Assembly (NCBI RefSeq): GCF_027943945.1
Contig: NZ_AP027141.1
Coordinates: 3,162,001 to 3,226,000, forward strand
DNA: 64,000 nucleotides
Source of the DNA: Microbacterium terricola
GTDB lineage: Bacteria > Actinomycetota > Actinomycetes > Actinomycetales > Microbacteriaceae
Direction of reading: 5' to 3'
Shown here piece after piece: positions 49,584 to 58,334 of the stretch; the stretch's first letter is position 1; each line of letters begins with the position of its first letter. Both the position numbers and the translations under genes were made by a program. The notes beneath the pieces were generated by a model. That model was not told the origin of the DNA. It did no database searches and saw only the letters and a list, made by a program, of their open reading frames with translations.

Positions 49584-50327
49584 GTGCGAGAGTTCCTGCG
49601 AGGAGCATCCCTCCTGCTGCAGGGATTCGGATGCTGGCGACGCCACCCGCGCGTCATGGCCATGGGTCTCCTCCCCGCAGCGATCGTGGGGTTCGTCCTC
49701 CTCGCGGGACTCGTGTCGCTCGCGGCGCTGCTGCCAGGCGTGGTGGACGCCGTCACGCCGTTCGCGGATGGATGGCCCAGCCTATGGGCGACCGTCATCC
49801 GCGTCACGATCGGGACGGCCATGGTCGGCGCGGCTCTGGCACTCGTCGCGGTGTCGTTCACCGCACTCACGCTGCTCGTCGGCGAGCCGTTCTACGAGCG
49901 CATCTGGCGCACCGTCGAGCGCGATCTGGGCGACGACGACCTGGCGCGTGCACCGGGATTCTGGGCCTCCGTCGGTGACGGCCTGTCGCTGATCGCGCGC
50001 GGCATCGGCGTCGCGCTGCTGGCTGCACTCGTCGGCCTCGTCCCCGGCGTCGGCGGTGTGCTCGGGGCGGTCTCCGGCGTATCGCTGACGGGCTGGCTGA
50101 TCGCCGACGAACTCATCGGTCGCCCGCTGTCCGCGCGGGGCCTCTCGGCCGCGGACCGGCACGCCCTGCTCCGAGGCTCGCGTGCCCGCGTCCTGGGCTT
50201 CGGGGTCGCCGCGCAGCTCTGCTTCCTCGTGCCGTTCGGGGCGATCGCGATGATGCCCGCCGCCGTCGCCGGCAGCACGCTGCTCGCACACTCCCTGCTC
50301 GAGGCGGAGGCATCCGCTCGGCGCTGA
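49584..50327 (+). CDS. EI24/CysZ-like membrane protein
   Basis: The 247-aa protein has about six membrane helices and the EI24 pattern (RGASLLLQGFGCWRRHPRVM at the start, LLVGEPFYERIWRTVERDLG in the cytosolic loop, VSGVSLTGWLIADELIGRPL). CysZ members of this fold move sulphate, but there are no cys genes nearby, so substrate is open. GTG 49584 is set by the -10 spacing. Confidence 0.82.
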   Translation: MREFLRGASLLLQGFGCWRRHPRVMAMGLLPAAIVGFVLLAGLVSLAALLPGVVDAVTPFADGWPSLWATVIRVTIGTAMVGAALALVAVSFTALTLLVGEPFYERIWRTVERDLGDDDLARAPGFWASVGDGLSLIARGIGVALLAALVGLVPGVGGVLGAVSGVSLTGWLIADELIGRPLSARGLSAADRHALLRGSRARVLGFGVAAQLCFLVPFGAIAMMPAAVAGSTLLAHSLLEAEASARR

Positions 50328-50343
50328 CGTCGGTCCGCCTCAC

Positions 50344-50349
50344 TACAGT
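50344..50349 (+). promoter_or_regulatory. -10 element TACAGT of the DUF1905 gene
   Basis: TACAGT is 6 nt before ATG 50356, a leaderless arrangement. Confidence 0.5.
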
Positions 50350-50355
50350 GGCCTC

Positions 50356-50628
50356 ATGTCCCGTCCAGAACTGCGCTTCGATGCCCCGATCGGCGTCAGC
50401 GTCAAAGGTGAGATCTGGTCCTGCGTCGAGATTCCCGGATCGGCCGAATTCTTCGGCACCGGAAAGGCCGTGCGGGTCGACGCCCACGTCGACGAGATCC
50501 GTCTGGAGAACGTCGGCGCGATGGTCACGGGCACGGGCGGTCACATGATCTCGCTCAGCGCGAAGGTGCGCACGCAGCTCGGAAAGGACATCGGCGACAC
50601 GGTCCGGGTCGTGCTGACCCGCAGTTGA
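50356..50628 (+). CDS. DUF1905 domain protein
   Basis: The 90-aa beta-barrel-like protein has FDAPIGVSVKGEIWSCVEIP, TGKAVRVDAHVDEIRLENVG and MISLSAKVRTQLGKDIGDTV, the DUF1905 consensus. Proteins of this type are small, cytosolic and of unknown role, sometimes fused to a YdeI-like domain, which is absent here. It converges on the RibD-like gene 15 nt away. Confidence 0.85.
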   Translation: MSRPELRFDAPIGVSVKGEIWSCVEIPGSAEFFGTGKAVRVDAHVDEIRLENVGAMVTGTGGHMISLSAKVRTQLGKDIGDTVRVVLTRS

Positions 50629-50643
50629 GCGGACGAGACCTTC

Positions 50644-51225
50644 TCACTGCGGCTGCGCCGACGCCTCTCGCGCGGGCCGGTACCGCAGGGCGACCGCCCC
50701 TGACCGGAATTCACGCCGATCCACGAGCTCGAGCTCGACACGCTCGCGCAGACCGGCGAACAGGGTCGGTCCGTGTCCGGCGACGACCGGCTGCACCATG
50801 AACTCGTACTCGTCGATGAGGCCCAGCTCCGCCAGCGCCAGCGGAAGCGTCACTCCCCCTACCGCCAGGCCCTCGCCCGGCTCCTGCTTGAGCCGGCGGA
50901 CCGCCTGATCCAGGTCGCCGCGCACCAGTTCGGCGTTCCAGTCGACGCCGCTCAGCGTGCTCGACACGACGTGCTTCTCGGCCCGGTCGATGGTCTCGGC
51001 GAACGGGATCTCCCACTCACGCATCCAGTCGGGCCATGCGCCGCTGTCGGGTCTCCGCCACGCGGACTCCATCATCTGGTACGTCACCCGGCCGTACAGC
51101 AGGGCATCGGCTCGTGCGATCTCGGCGGTCCAGAAGTCCATCGACTCCTCGTCCGGTGGGATCCCCGCCTCGTGATGGACGCAGCCGTCGAGGGTCACAT
51201 TGATCGCGTATCGAAGTGGTCGCAT
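50644..51225 (-). CDS. Dihydrofolate-reductase-fold (RibD C-terminal-like) protein
   Basis: The 193-aa protein starts LRYAINVTLDGCVHHEAGIP and has LLYGRVTYQMMESAWRRPDS, KHVVSSTLSGVDWNAELVRG, GLAVGGVTLPLALAELGLID and EYEFMVQPVVAGHGPTLFAG. The pattern is that of actinobacterial NADPH-binding 'dihydrofolate reductase family' proteins, not a true FolA. The substrate is unknown. GGGAG is 7 nt before ATG 51225. Confidence 0.85.
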   Translation of the reverse strand: MRPLRYAINVTLDGCVHHEAGIPPDEESMDFWTAEIARADALLYGRVTYQMMESAWRRPDSGAWPDWMREWEIPFAETIDRAEKHVVSSTLSGVDWNAELVRGDLDQAVRRLKQEPGEGLAVGGVTLPLALAELGLIDEYEFMVQPVVAGHGPTLFAGLRERVELELVDRREFRSGAVALRYRPAREASAQPQ

Positions 51226-51266
51226 CTCGTTGCTCTCCCTTGAGCTCGGCGTCCTCTGCGGCGTCG

Positions 51267-52634
<1,368 letters not shown>

Positions 52635-52864
52635 GGTCACGTCCTCTTCGTCTTGGTGTGGTCTGGCGCCGGGTGATGGCGGGCAGCGGGGTCGTTGCGT
52701 GGGCACGCGACAGCCACCACCCCGCGGCGATCCACGCGTAAGGATCGCCCGCTCACAGCAGAACACTGGCCCCCGACATCCGTCCCCAAACGGTCGTCGG
52801 TGCCTGTTTCTCGAATAGGCCGCGGCCCACGCTACGGTCCGGTCTCCAGGTGTGCAACAGCACC

Positions 52865-52930
52865 TGTGGATAACTCTGTGGAGAGCCTGCGGGAAACGCC
52901 GCTCACCCTGTGCACAAACACTGTGGATAA
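52865..52930. promoter_or_regulatory. Cluster of DnaA boxes upstream of dnaB
   Basis: TGTGGATAA occurs exactly at 52865-52873 and 52922-52930, both in one orientation. TGTGCACAA, a one-base variant at 52909-52917 and again at 53054-53062, may be weak boxes. A role in DnaA control of dnaB or in DnaA titration is possible. Confidence 0.6.
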
Positions 52931-53156
52931 CTTCGCGTCTCGCTCGAATCGAGGCAATTTTATCTGCCTTGATCAGGTATTTAGAGATTCACACCATGTG
53001 CACTCAGATGTGGGTTGAAGTGTCGATTGAAGGTTGCCTCTTGAGGGGGCACCTGTGCACAATCCCGCGCCTTTGTCCAGTCGGCGGAACCCGCTGATCA
53101 CCGCGGGATCGACGACGGATTCCGCTATATGCCGAAACCGGCACACGCCGGAAAAT

Positions 53157-53207
53157 GACGGATGCCGCGGGCCAGGCTCTCCAGGAGAGCGACCCGCGGC
53201 ATCCGTC
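53157..53207 (-). terminator. Terminator of the rpsF-ssb-rpsR-rplI operon
   Basis: GACGGATGCCGCGGG pairs perfectly with CCCGCGGCATCCGTC (15 bp), and a second hairpin GCTCTCC/GGAGAGC sits in its loop. It begins 14 nt after the rplI stop. Confidence 0.85.
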
Positions 53208-53221
53208 TGCCGTCGCGAAGG

Positions 53222-53674
53222 TTACTTCGCGGCAACCACCTGAAGGGTGATCACGGCGGTGAGGTCGTCGCGCAGGCGAATGGTCGCCTCGTGCTCGCCC
53301 ACCGACTTGATCGCCGAGGTGATGTGGATCTTGCGCTTGTCGAGGTCACCGAGGCCGGCGGCCTTGACGGCGTCCGCGACGTCGGCGGTCTTCACCGAGC
53401 CGAACAGGCGGCCCTCAGCGCCGGCCTTGACCGACAGCTTGACCTTGTTCGACTCGAGGGTGTTCTTCAGCGCCACGGCCTCTTCGTGGTCGTGGATCGC
53501 GCGGGAGTCGCGGGCGGCGCGAATCGACGCCACCTGCTTCTCGCCACCGCGGGTCCAGGCCACAGCGAAGCCCTGGGGGATGAGGTAGTTGCGGGCGTAC
53601 CCGTTCTTGACCTCGACAACGTCACCGGCGCTACCCAGCCCGGCGACCTCGTTCGTGAGAATCAGCTTTGCCAT
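53222..53674 (-). CDS. rplI: 50S ribosomal protein L9
   Basis: The 150-aa protein starts [20 protein letters not shown] and has the signature [20 protein letters not shown], a long connecting helix ([20 protein letters not shown]) and a C-terminal domain ending [10 protein letters not shown]9 binds domain V of 23S rRNA. It follows rpsR by 11 nt and ends the operon. Confidence 0.97.
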   Translation of the reverse strand: MAKLILTNEVAGLGSAGDVVEVKNGYARNYLIPQGFAVAWTRGGEKQVASIRAARDSRAIHDHEEAVALKNTLESNKVKLSVKAGAEGRLFGSVKTADVADAVKAAGLGDLDKRKIHITSAIKSVGEHEATIRLRDDLTAVITLQVVAAK

Positions 53675-53685
53675 TCGGATACCCC

Positions 53686-53940
53686 TTACCGGCCTGCGCC
53701 TGCGTAGGGCAGCAGCGCCATTTCGCGCGCGTTCTTGATCGCGCGGGCGATCAGACGCTGCTCCTGCACCGAGACACCGGTGATGCGACGGGCGCGGATC
53801 TTCCCGCGCTCCGAGATGAACTTGCGAAGCGTTGCGACGTCCTTGTAGTCAATGACGCCAACGCGGATCGCCTTCGCGGGAGCGGCGTTCTTCGCGCCCT
53901 TCCGCGGCTTGCGGCGGTCGCCGCTCGACTTTCCAGCCAT
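53686..53940 (-). CDS. rpsR: 30S ribosomal protein S18
   Basis: The 84-aa protein starts [20 protein letters not shown] and has [20 protein letters not shown] and [20 protein letters not shown], the S18 core. No CxxC is present, so it is zinc-free like the other small ribosomal proteins here. It pairs with S6 in the platform. The ssb gene ends 30 nt upstream. Confidence 0.97.
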   Translation of the reverse strand: MAGKSSGDRRKPRKGAKNAAPAKAIRVGVIDYKDVATLRKFISERGKIRARRITGVSVQEQRLIARAIKNAREMALLPYAGAGR

Positions 53941-53970
53941 GGTTTGTTCCTTTACGAAATGATGTGAGAT

Positions 53971-54483
53971 CTAGAACGGAGTGTCGTCGCCGTAGGCGCC
54001 AGGTGCACTCCACGCGTCGCCGCCTGCCGCAGCAGGTGCGCCACCGGCCGACCCAGGGGTCGCCCACGGCTCGTCGGCGACCTGCGGGCGGGACTGTCCG
54101 CCGCCGCCACCGCCGCCACCGGCCGCACGCGTGACCTGAGCGGTCGCGTAGCGGAGCGAGGGGCCGATCTCGTCGACCTCCAGCTCGATCGCGGTGCGGT
54201 TGTTGCCCTCGCGATCCTGGTAGCTGCGCTGCTTGAGGCGACCGGTCGCGATGACACGGGAGCCCTTCGTCAGCGAGCCGGCGACATGCTCGGCGAACTC
54301 GCGCCACACGGACGCGCGGAGGAACAGCGCTTCGCCGTCCTTCCACTCGTTCGCCTGACGGTCGAAGTTGCGCGGCGTCGACGCGATCGTGAAGTTCGCG
54401 ACGGGGAGACCGTTCTGCGTGTAGCGCAGCTCGGGATCAGCCGTGAGGTTGCCCACGACGGTGATGATCGTCTCGCCGGCCAT
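53971..54483 (-). CDS. ssb: Single-stranded DNA-binding protein
   Basis: The 170-aa protein has the OB fold ([60 protein letters not shown]), a Gly-rich flexible linker with eight Gly in a row, and the acidic tip GDDTPF that recruits repair proteins (DDDIPF in many bacteria). It coats ssDNA at forks. It lies between rpsF (5 nt upstream) and rpsR, the usual order. Confidence 0.96.
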   Translation of the reverse strand: MAGETIITVVGNLTADPELRYTQNGLPVANFTIASTPRNFDRQANEWKDGEALFLRASVWREFAEHVAGSLTKGSRVIATGRLKQRSYQDREGNNRTAIELEVDEIGPSLRYATAQVTRAAGGGGGGGGQSRPQVADEPWATPGSAGGAPAAAGGDAWSAPGAYGDDTPF

Positions 54484-54488
54484 CGACG

Positions 54489-54872
54489 TTACGCGTCCTG
54501 CTTCGCGGGCTTCGCGGGGCGGGCTGCCTTGCGGGCGGCCTTCTCCTCGGCGCGCTTTGCCTCGGAAGCGATCAGCGCGATCGCCTCTTCTGCGCGGAGC
54601 ACCTTGGTGCGCATGATCGTCTCGTTCAGCTTCAGCTGACGGTCGAGCTCCTGCGTGGCGGCGCTGGTCGCGGTGAAGTTGACGACGGCGTAGATGCCTT
54701 CGTTCTTCTTCTGGATCTCGTAGGCGAGACGGCGCTTGCCCCAGATGTCGACCTTCTCGATCGTTCCGCCATCGTTGGTGATGACCTTGAGGAACTTGTC
54801 GAGAGCAGGGGCGACCGTGCGCTCGTCGATCTCGGGGGTCAGAATGACCATGAGTTCGTACTGGTGCGTCAC
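54489..54872 (-). CDS. rpsF: 30S ribosomal protein S6
   Basis: The 127-aa protein starts [20 protein letters not shown], has [20 protein letters not shown] and ends in a Lys/Ala-rich tail ([17 protein letters not shown]), longer than in E. coli. It heads rpsF-ssb-rpsR-rplI. GGAGG is 7 nt before GTG 54872. The leader contains a hairpin followed by CCG that may bind S6:S18. Confidence 0.96.
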   Translation of the reverse strand: MTHQYELMVILTPEIDERTVAPALDKFLKVITNDGGTIEKVDIWGKRRLAYEIQKKNEGIYAVVNFTATSAATQELDRQLKLNETIMRTKVLRAEEAIALIASEAKRAEEKAARKAARPAKPAKQDA

Positions 54873-54896
54873 TTACCCACCTCCTTCGGACTAGAA

Positions 54897-54920
54897 CGGC
54901 TGCGGGGCATTTCCCCGCAG
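54897..54920 (-). promoter_or_regulatory. Candidate S6:S18-binding leader of rpsF
   Basis: On the minus strand CTGCGGGG and CCCCGCAG form an 8-bp stem with a 5-nt loop, followed directly by CCG. Flanking CACCCTCC and GGAGGTG could pair and hide the ribosome site. This matches the known S6:S18 autoregulatory motif in outline. Confidence 0.5.
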
Positions 54921-54983
54921 CAGGAGGGTGTGTTGCACGTCGTCACGGGCTTACGGGCACACGGGCCCCACCGGACAACCCTC

Positions 54984-56300
54984 CTATGCTACCGGATGCC
55001 CGGTCAGAGGCCGAATCGGAGTTGGTCCGGCAAGCTCCGCGAGGACGGCGTCGAGCCCCGCCAAACCGGGCGCCGCCGCGATCTCCTCCGCGAGGGCACG
55101 CGCGGCATCGCGGTACGGCGCTTCGGCGAGGATGCGGCGCACCGCCGTCGACACCTGCGCCGGCGACGGCTGGTTCGTCTTCAGGTCCACGCCCACGCCT
55201 CGCCAGCCGATGCGGGCCGAGACCTCGACCTTGTCTTCGGTGCGCCCGGCGACCACCACGGGGATGCCGTGTCCCAGCGCCTGCTGCACGCCGCCGTAGC
55301 CGCCGTTCGTGACGTAGACGTCCACCTGCGGCAGCAGAGCGTCGTACGGCAGATAGGTGGCGGCGCGAACGTTGGCCGGCAGCGGGTGCGGCAGATCCGT
55401 CAGAGGTCGGCCTCCGGTCGAGACGACGACGAGGACATCGGATGCGGCGAGCCCGGCGATCGTCGGGGCGATCAGCTGTCCGTAGTCCGCGTTGGCGACG
55501 GTGCCCTGGGTGACGTGCACCACCGCGGAGGCGTCGGCCAGATCGTCCCACCACTCGGGCACGTCGACTCCGCTCGGCGCGGCGGGCAGAGGGCCCACGA
55601 AGCGGACGGTTGAAGAGAGGTCGGTCCGCGGGTACTCGAACCCGGCGACGGTGAACTGCACCAGGGCGTCGGCCCCGCTGTGCCAGTCCAGGAAGAAGCG
55701 GCTGAGCGGCCGCCCGAGCACACGCCGCGCGATCGCGTCGGCTTCCTTCGTCACCGGCCCGAACACCACCCGCTCGGCGAAGACGCCCAGCAGTGCGTTG
55801 CGCGCCCGCCCGACCACCCCGCGCATGGGCGTGATGCCGAGCCCGAACGGCGCAGTGTCGCGGCTCTTGACGCCGAGCGGGAAGATGCCCAGCGCGACGA
55901 CCGGCGGCCGCTCGGCACGCGGCAGCTCGACCAGGAGGGCCGCGCCGACGAAGAGCGGCTCGACCAGGACCGCGGCCGGCTTCTCCTTGGCGATCAGGGC
56001 CTGCAGCGCGTCCAGCTGCGCGGGGCCCGGCCGCAGGAACAGGTTGATCATGTCGAACCGCAGGGCGGCGGGGCCGGTCAGTCCGGCCCGCCCGGGGAAG
56101 GCGTCGACGCTGTCGAGATCCACGTCGGCCGCAGCAGGCAGGGGCGCGAACTCGGCGCCGACGGCGCGGACGCGGTCGCCGTACCGCTCGCTCGTGAGGA
56201 ACACCACGCGGTGGCCGGCTGCGATGAGATGTGCGGCGACGGCGAGCAGCGGCGTCACGTGTCCGTGAGCGGGTGTGGAGCAGACGAGGTACGTGGACAT
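54984..56300 (-). CDS. MGT/UGT-like glycosyltransferase
   Basis: The 438-aa protein is a GT-B glycosyltransferase of family GT1. STYLVCSTPAHGHVTPLLAV starts the acceptor domain and HVTQGTVANADYGQLIAPTI plus TYLPYDALLPQVDVYVTNGG, GGVQQALGHGIPVVVAG form the nucleotide-sugar domain (His and Gly-rich motif). It would add a sugar to a small lipophilic molecule or antibiotic. ATG 56300 is 69 nt from the divergent TetR gene, which probably controls it. Confidence 0.9.
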   Translation of the reverse strand: MSTYLVCSTPAHGHVTPLLAVAAHLIAAGHRVVFLTSERYGDRVRAVGAEFAPLPAAADVDLDSVDAFPGRAGLTGPAALRFDMINLFLRPGPAQLDALQALIAKEKPAAVLVEPLFVGAALLVELPRAERPPVVALGIFPLGVKSRDTAPFGLGITPMRGVVGRARNALLGVFAERVVFGPVTKEADAIARRVLGRPLSRFFLDWHSGADALVQFTVAGFEYPRTDLSSTVRFVGPLPAAPSGVDVPEWWDDLADASAVVHVTQGTVANADYGQLIAPTIAGLAASDVLVVVSTGGRPLTDLPHPLPANVRAATYLPYDALLPQVDVYVTNGGYGGVQQALGHGIPVVVAGRTEDKVEVSARIGWRGVGVDLKTNQPSPAQVSTAVRRILAEAPYRDAARALAEEIAAAPGLAGLDAVLAELAGPTPIRPLTGHPVA

Positions 56301-56332
56301 GGGGTGCGGCTTTCGTCTAGGTTGGGTTTCCC

Positions 56333-56346
56333 GTGAAAGTATTCAC
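56333..56346. promoter_or_regulatory. Dyad GTGAAAGTATTCAC between glycosyltransferase and TetR gene
   Basis: Five-base arms GTGAA and TTCAC are perfect, with AGTA between. It is central in the 68-nt gap and a reasonable operator for the TetR protein. Confidence 0.45.
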
Positions 56347-56368
56347 CACCCTGCAAAGGTAGTCAATA

Positions 56369-57013
56369 GTGGATTCCGACAGTCCGACCCGCCCGTACCG
56401 CTCCGCGCTGCGCGAGGGGCAGGCCCGCGAGACGCGGACCCGCGTCATCCACGCCGCCGCCGCCGTCTTCTCCCGGCTCGGTTTCCAGGCGGCCACGATC
56501 GCGGCGATCGCTCGCGAGGCGGGTGTGTCGCCGGAGACGGTGAAGGCGACAGCATCCAAGTCGGAACTCCTGATCGCCGCGTTCGAGGTGTCCTTCGCCG
56601 GCGCCGAGGGAGAGGAATCCCTGAGTGAGACGCCCGTGGGCGAGGGGGTCCTCGACATCGAGGGACCCGCGGTGGCGGACGCCGTGATCGAGCGGATCGC
56701 GCTCGCGAACGAGCGGGGTCACGCCCTGTGGACCGTGCTCCTCGGCGCCGCGCTGTCCGACGAGGGCGTCGACGCCGCGCTCCAGCTCATCCTCAGCCGC
56801 CGCGGCGACGACTACCGGATGTTCGTGGGCGAGCTCGCCGCGCGCGGTGTGCCGGTCGCCGACGTCGAGGCCGCAGCGACCGAGCTGTCGTTCCTGCTGT
56901 CGCCGGAGGGCTACCAGCAGCTGGTGGTGCAGTCCGGCTGGCCGCGTGAGCGGTACGTGCAGTGGATGGGGGATCAGGTGCGCAGGGTCGTCGCCGGCCG
57001 GCCGACCTTGTAG
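56369..57013 (+). CDS. TetR-family regulator
   Basis: The 214-aa protein begins DSDSPTRPYRSALREGQARE, then HTH segment VIHAAAAVFSRLGFQAATIA, AIAREAGVSPETVKATASKS. The recognition helix has ETVKATA in place of the usual Y-x-F, a variant. The C-terminal half is helical (GHALWTVLLGAALSDEGVDA). GTG 56369 is used. Divergent from the glycosyltransferase, it probably represses it. Its 3' end overlaps the converging GPH permease gene by 40 bp. Confidence 0.87.
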   Translation: MDSDSPTRPYRSALREGQARETRTRVIHAAAAVFSRLGFQAATIAAIAREAGVSPETVKATASKSELLIAAFEVSFAGAEGEESLSETPVGEGVLDIEGPAVADAVIERIALANERGHALWTVLLGAALSDEGVDAALQLILSRRGDDYRMFVGELAARGVPVADVEAAATELSFLLSPEGYQQLVVQSGWPRERYVQWMGDQVRRVVAGRPTL

Positions 57014-58332
57014 AACAGGAACGGCACCGCCGAGATCAGGCAGCTGAGCGCCGGCACGAGGGTGATCGCGATGAAGACCGTGTTCTGCATCTGCGGCGTG
57101 ACCGTGACGCCCGCCTGGTAGCCCGCGACCACCACGAAGGCGCCGAACACGAGCACGGCGAGCGCGTTCATGACCTTCGAGACGAACGTCAGCGTCGAGA
57201 ACGAGATGCCGTCGTTGCGCACTCCGGTGCGGCGCTCGATGTCGTCGACGGCGTCGGCGAGCATGGTGGTCTGCACCACCAGGAACACCCCGAGGGTGAG
57301 ACCGGTGAGGAAGATGAAGACCATGATCGCGATGATGCTCGCGAACCCGACGAGGTACATCGCGACATAGAAGACGGCTCCGGCGACGGAGCTCCACAGG
57401 ATGAGCGACTTGCCGCTCATCCGCTTCAGGAGCAGCGGTGTGAGGAACGACGAGAGCACCATGCCGACGATGATCGCGGCGCCGATGAGGGTGAAGTAGC
57501 CCTCGTTGCCGTAGGCGATCACGACGAAGACCGCGCCGCCCGCCTGCACGATGTACCGCCCGAAGCCCAGGATCGACCCGAGCAGCACCATCAGCAGCGG
57601 GGTGTTCTTCCACAGGGTCCCGAAGAGCTGGGCGAAGGTCAGCCGCTCGCGCTCGCCCTGTGCCTTCTCGCGCGTGTTGAAGAACGCCAGGAGGAACATG
57701 CCCATGCCGACGACGGATGCCGCGGCGACCGCGATCGTCCAGCCCGTCGCCGTGGTCTCTCCCGAGAAGCTGAAGGCGAGCGCGAGCCACGGCATCCCGA
57801 GCGTGGCCAGCCCGAGCGCGATCGCCCCGAACGCCCGCACATGCGAGATCACCGACGTGCGCTCGGCCGAGTCGGGGAAGGCCGACCCGATCAGCCCCCA
57901 GTACGGCACGTCGCACACCGTGTACGCGAAGCCCCACAGGAAGTAGCAGACGCCGAAGAAGACGAGCTTGCCGGTCTCCGAGACGTCGGGGATGGCGAAC
58001 AGAAGCGTGGAGAGCACGGCGACCGGCACCGCCGAGAACAGGATGTAGGGCCGCATCTTGCCCCACCGGGTCCGCGTCATGTCGACCAGGCTGCCCATCA
58101 CCGGATCGCTCACCGCGTCGATGAGCTTCGCCGCGGTGATGATCCCGGTGACCACCGCGAGCCCCTGCACACTGATGTGGGCGTACTCCAGCAGGTACAC
58201 GAGGATGAACGTCGTCACCGTCGTGAGCACGATGTTCTGCCCGAAGCCGGCGACCACGATCGACACCCGCTGCGCGCGGGGGGAGAGCGTGCGAGGCGCA
58301 GGCGTGCGAGGCGCGAGAGTGGCGGTCGTCAT
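56974..58332 (-). CDS. GPH-family (glycoside-pentoside-hexuronide) cation symporter
   Basis: The 452-aa protein has 12 membrane helices. KLIDAVSDPVMGSLVDMTRT is the hallmark GPH motif (D-A-x-x-D-P), WGKMRPYILFSAVP follows, and ADAVDDIERRTGVRNDGISF lies in the central loop. It imports glycosides with H+ or Na+. It follows the GH38 gene by 2 nt, so the two probably act on the same sugars. The C-terminal coding end overlaps TetR. Confidence 0.9.
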   Translation of the reverse strand: MTTATLAPRTPAPRTLSPRAQRVSIVVAGFGQNIVLTTVTTFILVYLLEYAHISVQGLAVVTGIITAAKLIDAVSDPVMGSLVDMTRTRWGKMRPYILFSAVPVAVLSTLLFAIPDVSETGKLVFFGVCYFLWGFAYTVCDVPYWGLIGSAFPDSAERTSVISHVRAFGAIALGLATLGMPWLALAFSFSGETTATGWTIAVAAASVVGMGMFLLAFFNTREKAQGERERLTFAQLFGTLWKNTPLLMVLLGSILGFGRYIVQAGGAVFVVIAYGNEGYFTLIGAAIIVGMVLSSFLTPLLLKRMSGKSLILWSSVAGAVFYVAMYLVGFASIIAIMVFIFLTGLTLGVFLVVQTTMLADAVDDIERRTGVRNDGISFSTLTFVSKVMNALAVLVFGAFVVVAGYQAGVTVTPQMQNTVFIAITLVPALSCLISAVPFLFYKVGRPATTLRT

Positions 58333-58334
58333 CG

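Larger units (their letters stand above)
52635..53221. other. 587-nt gap between rplI and dnaB with DnaA boxes
   Basis: No gene is supported here. From left to right it holds the dnaB leader (52635-52800), two perfect DnaA boxes and two related sequences, an AT-rich stretch (52950-53000) that could carry promoter elements for dnaB, and the rplI terminator (53157-53207). Confidence 0.6.

Noticed and set aside
52635..53221. Chromosomal origin of replication
   Set aside because: Only two perfect DnaA boxes occur and dnaA, dnaN and an AT-rich unwinding element are missing.
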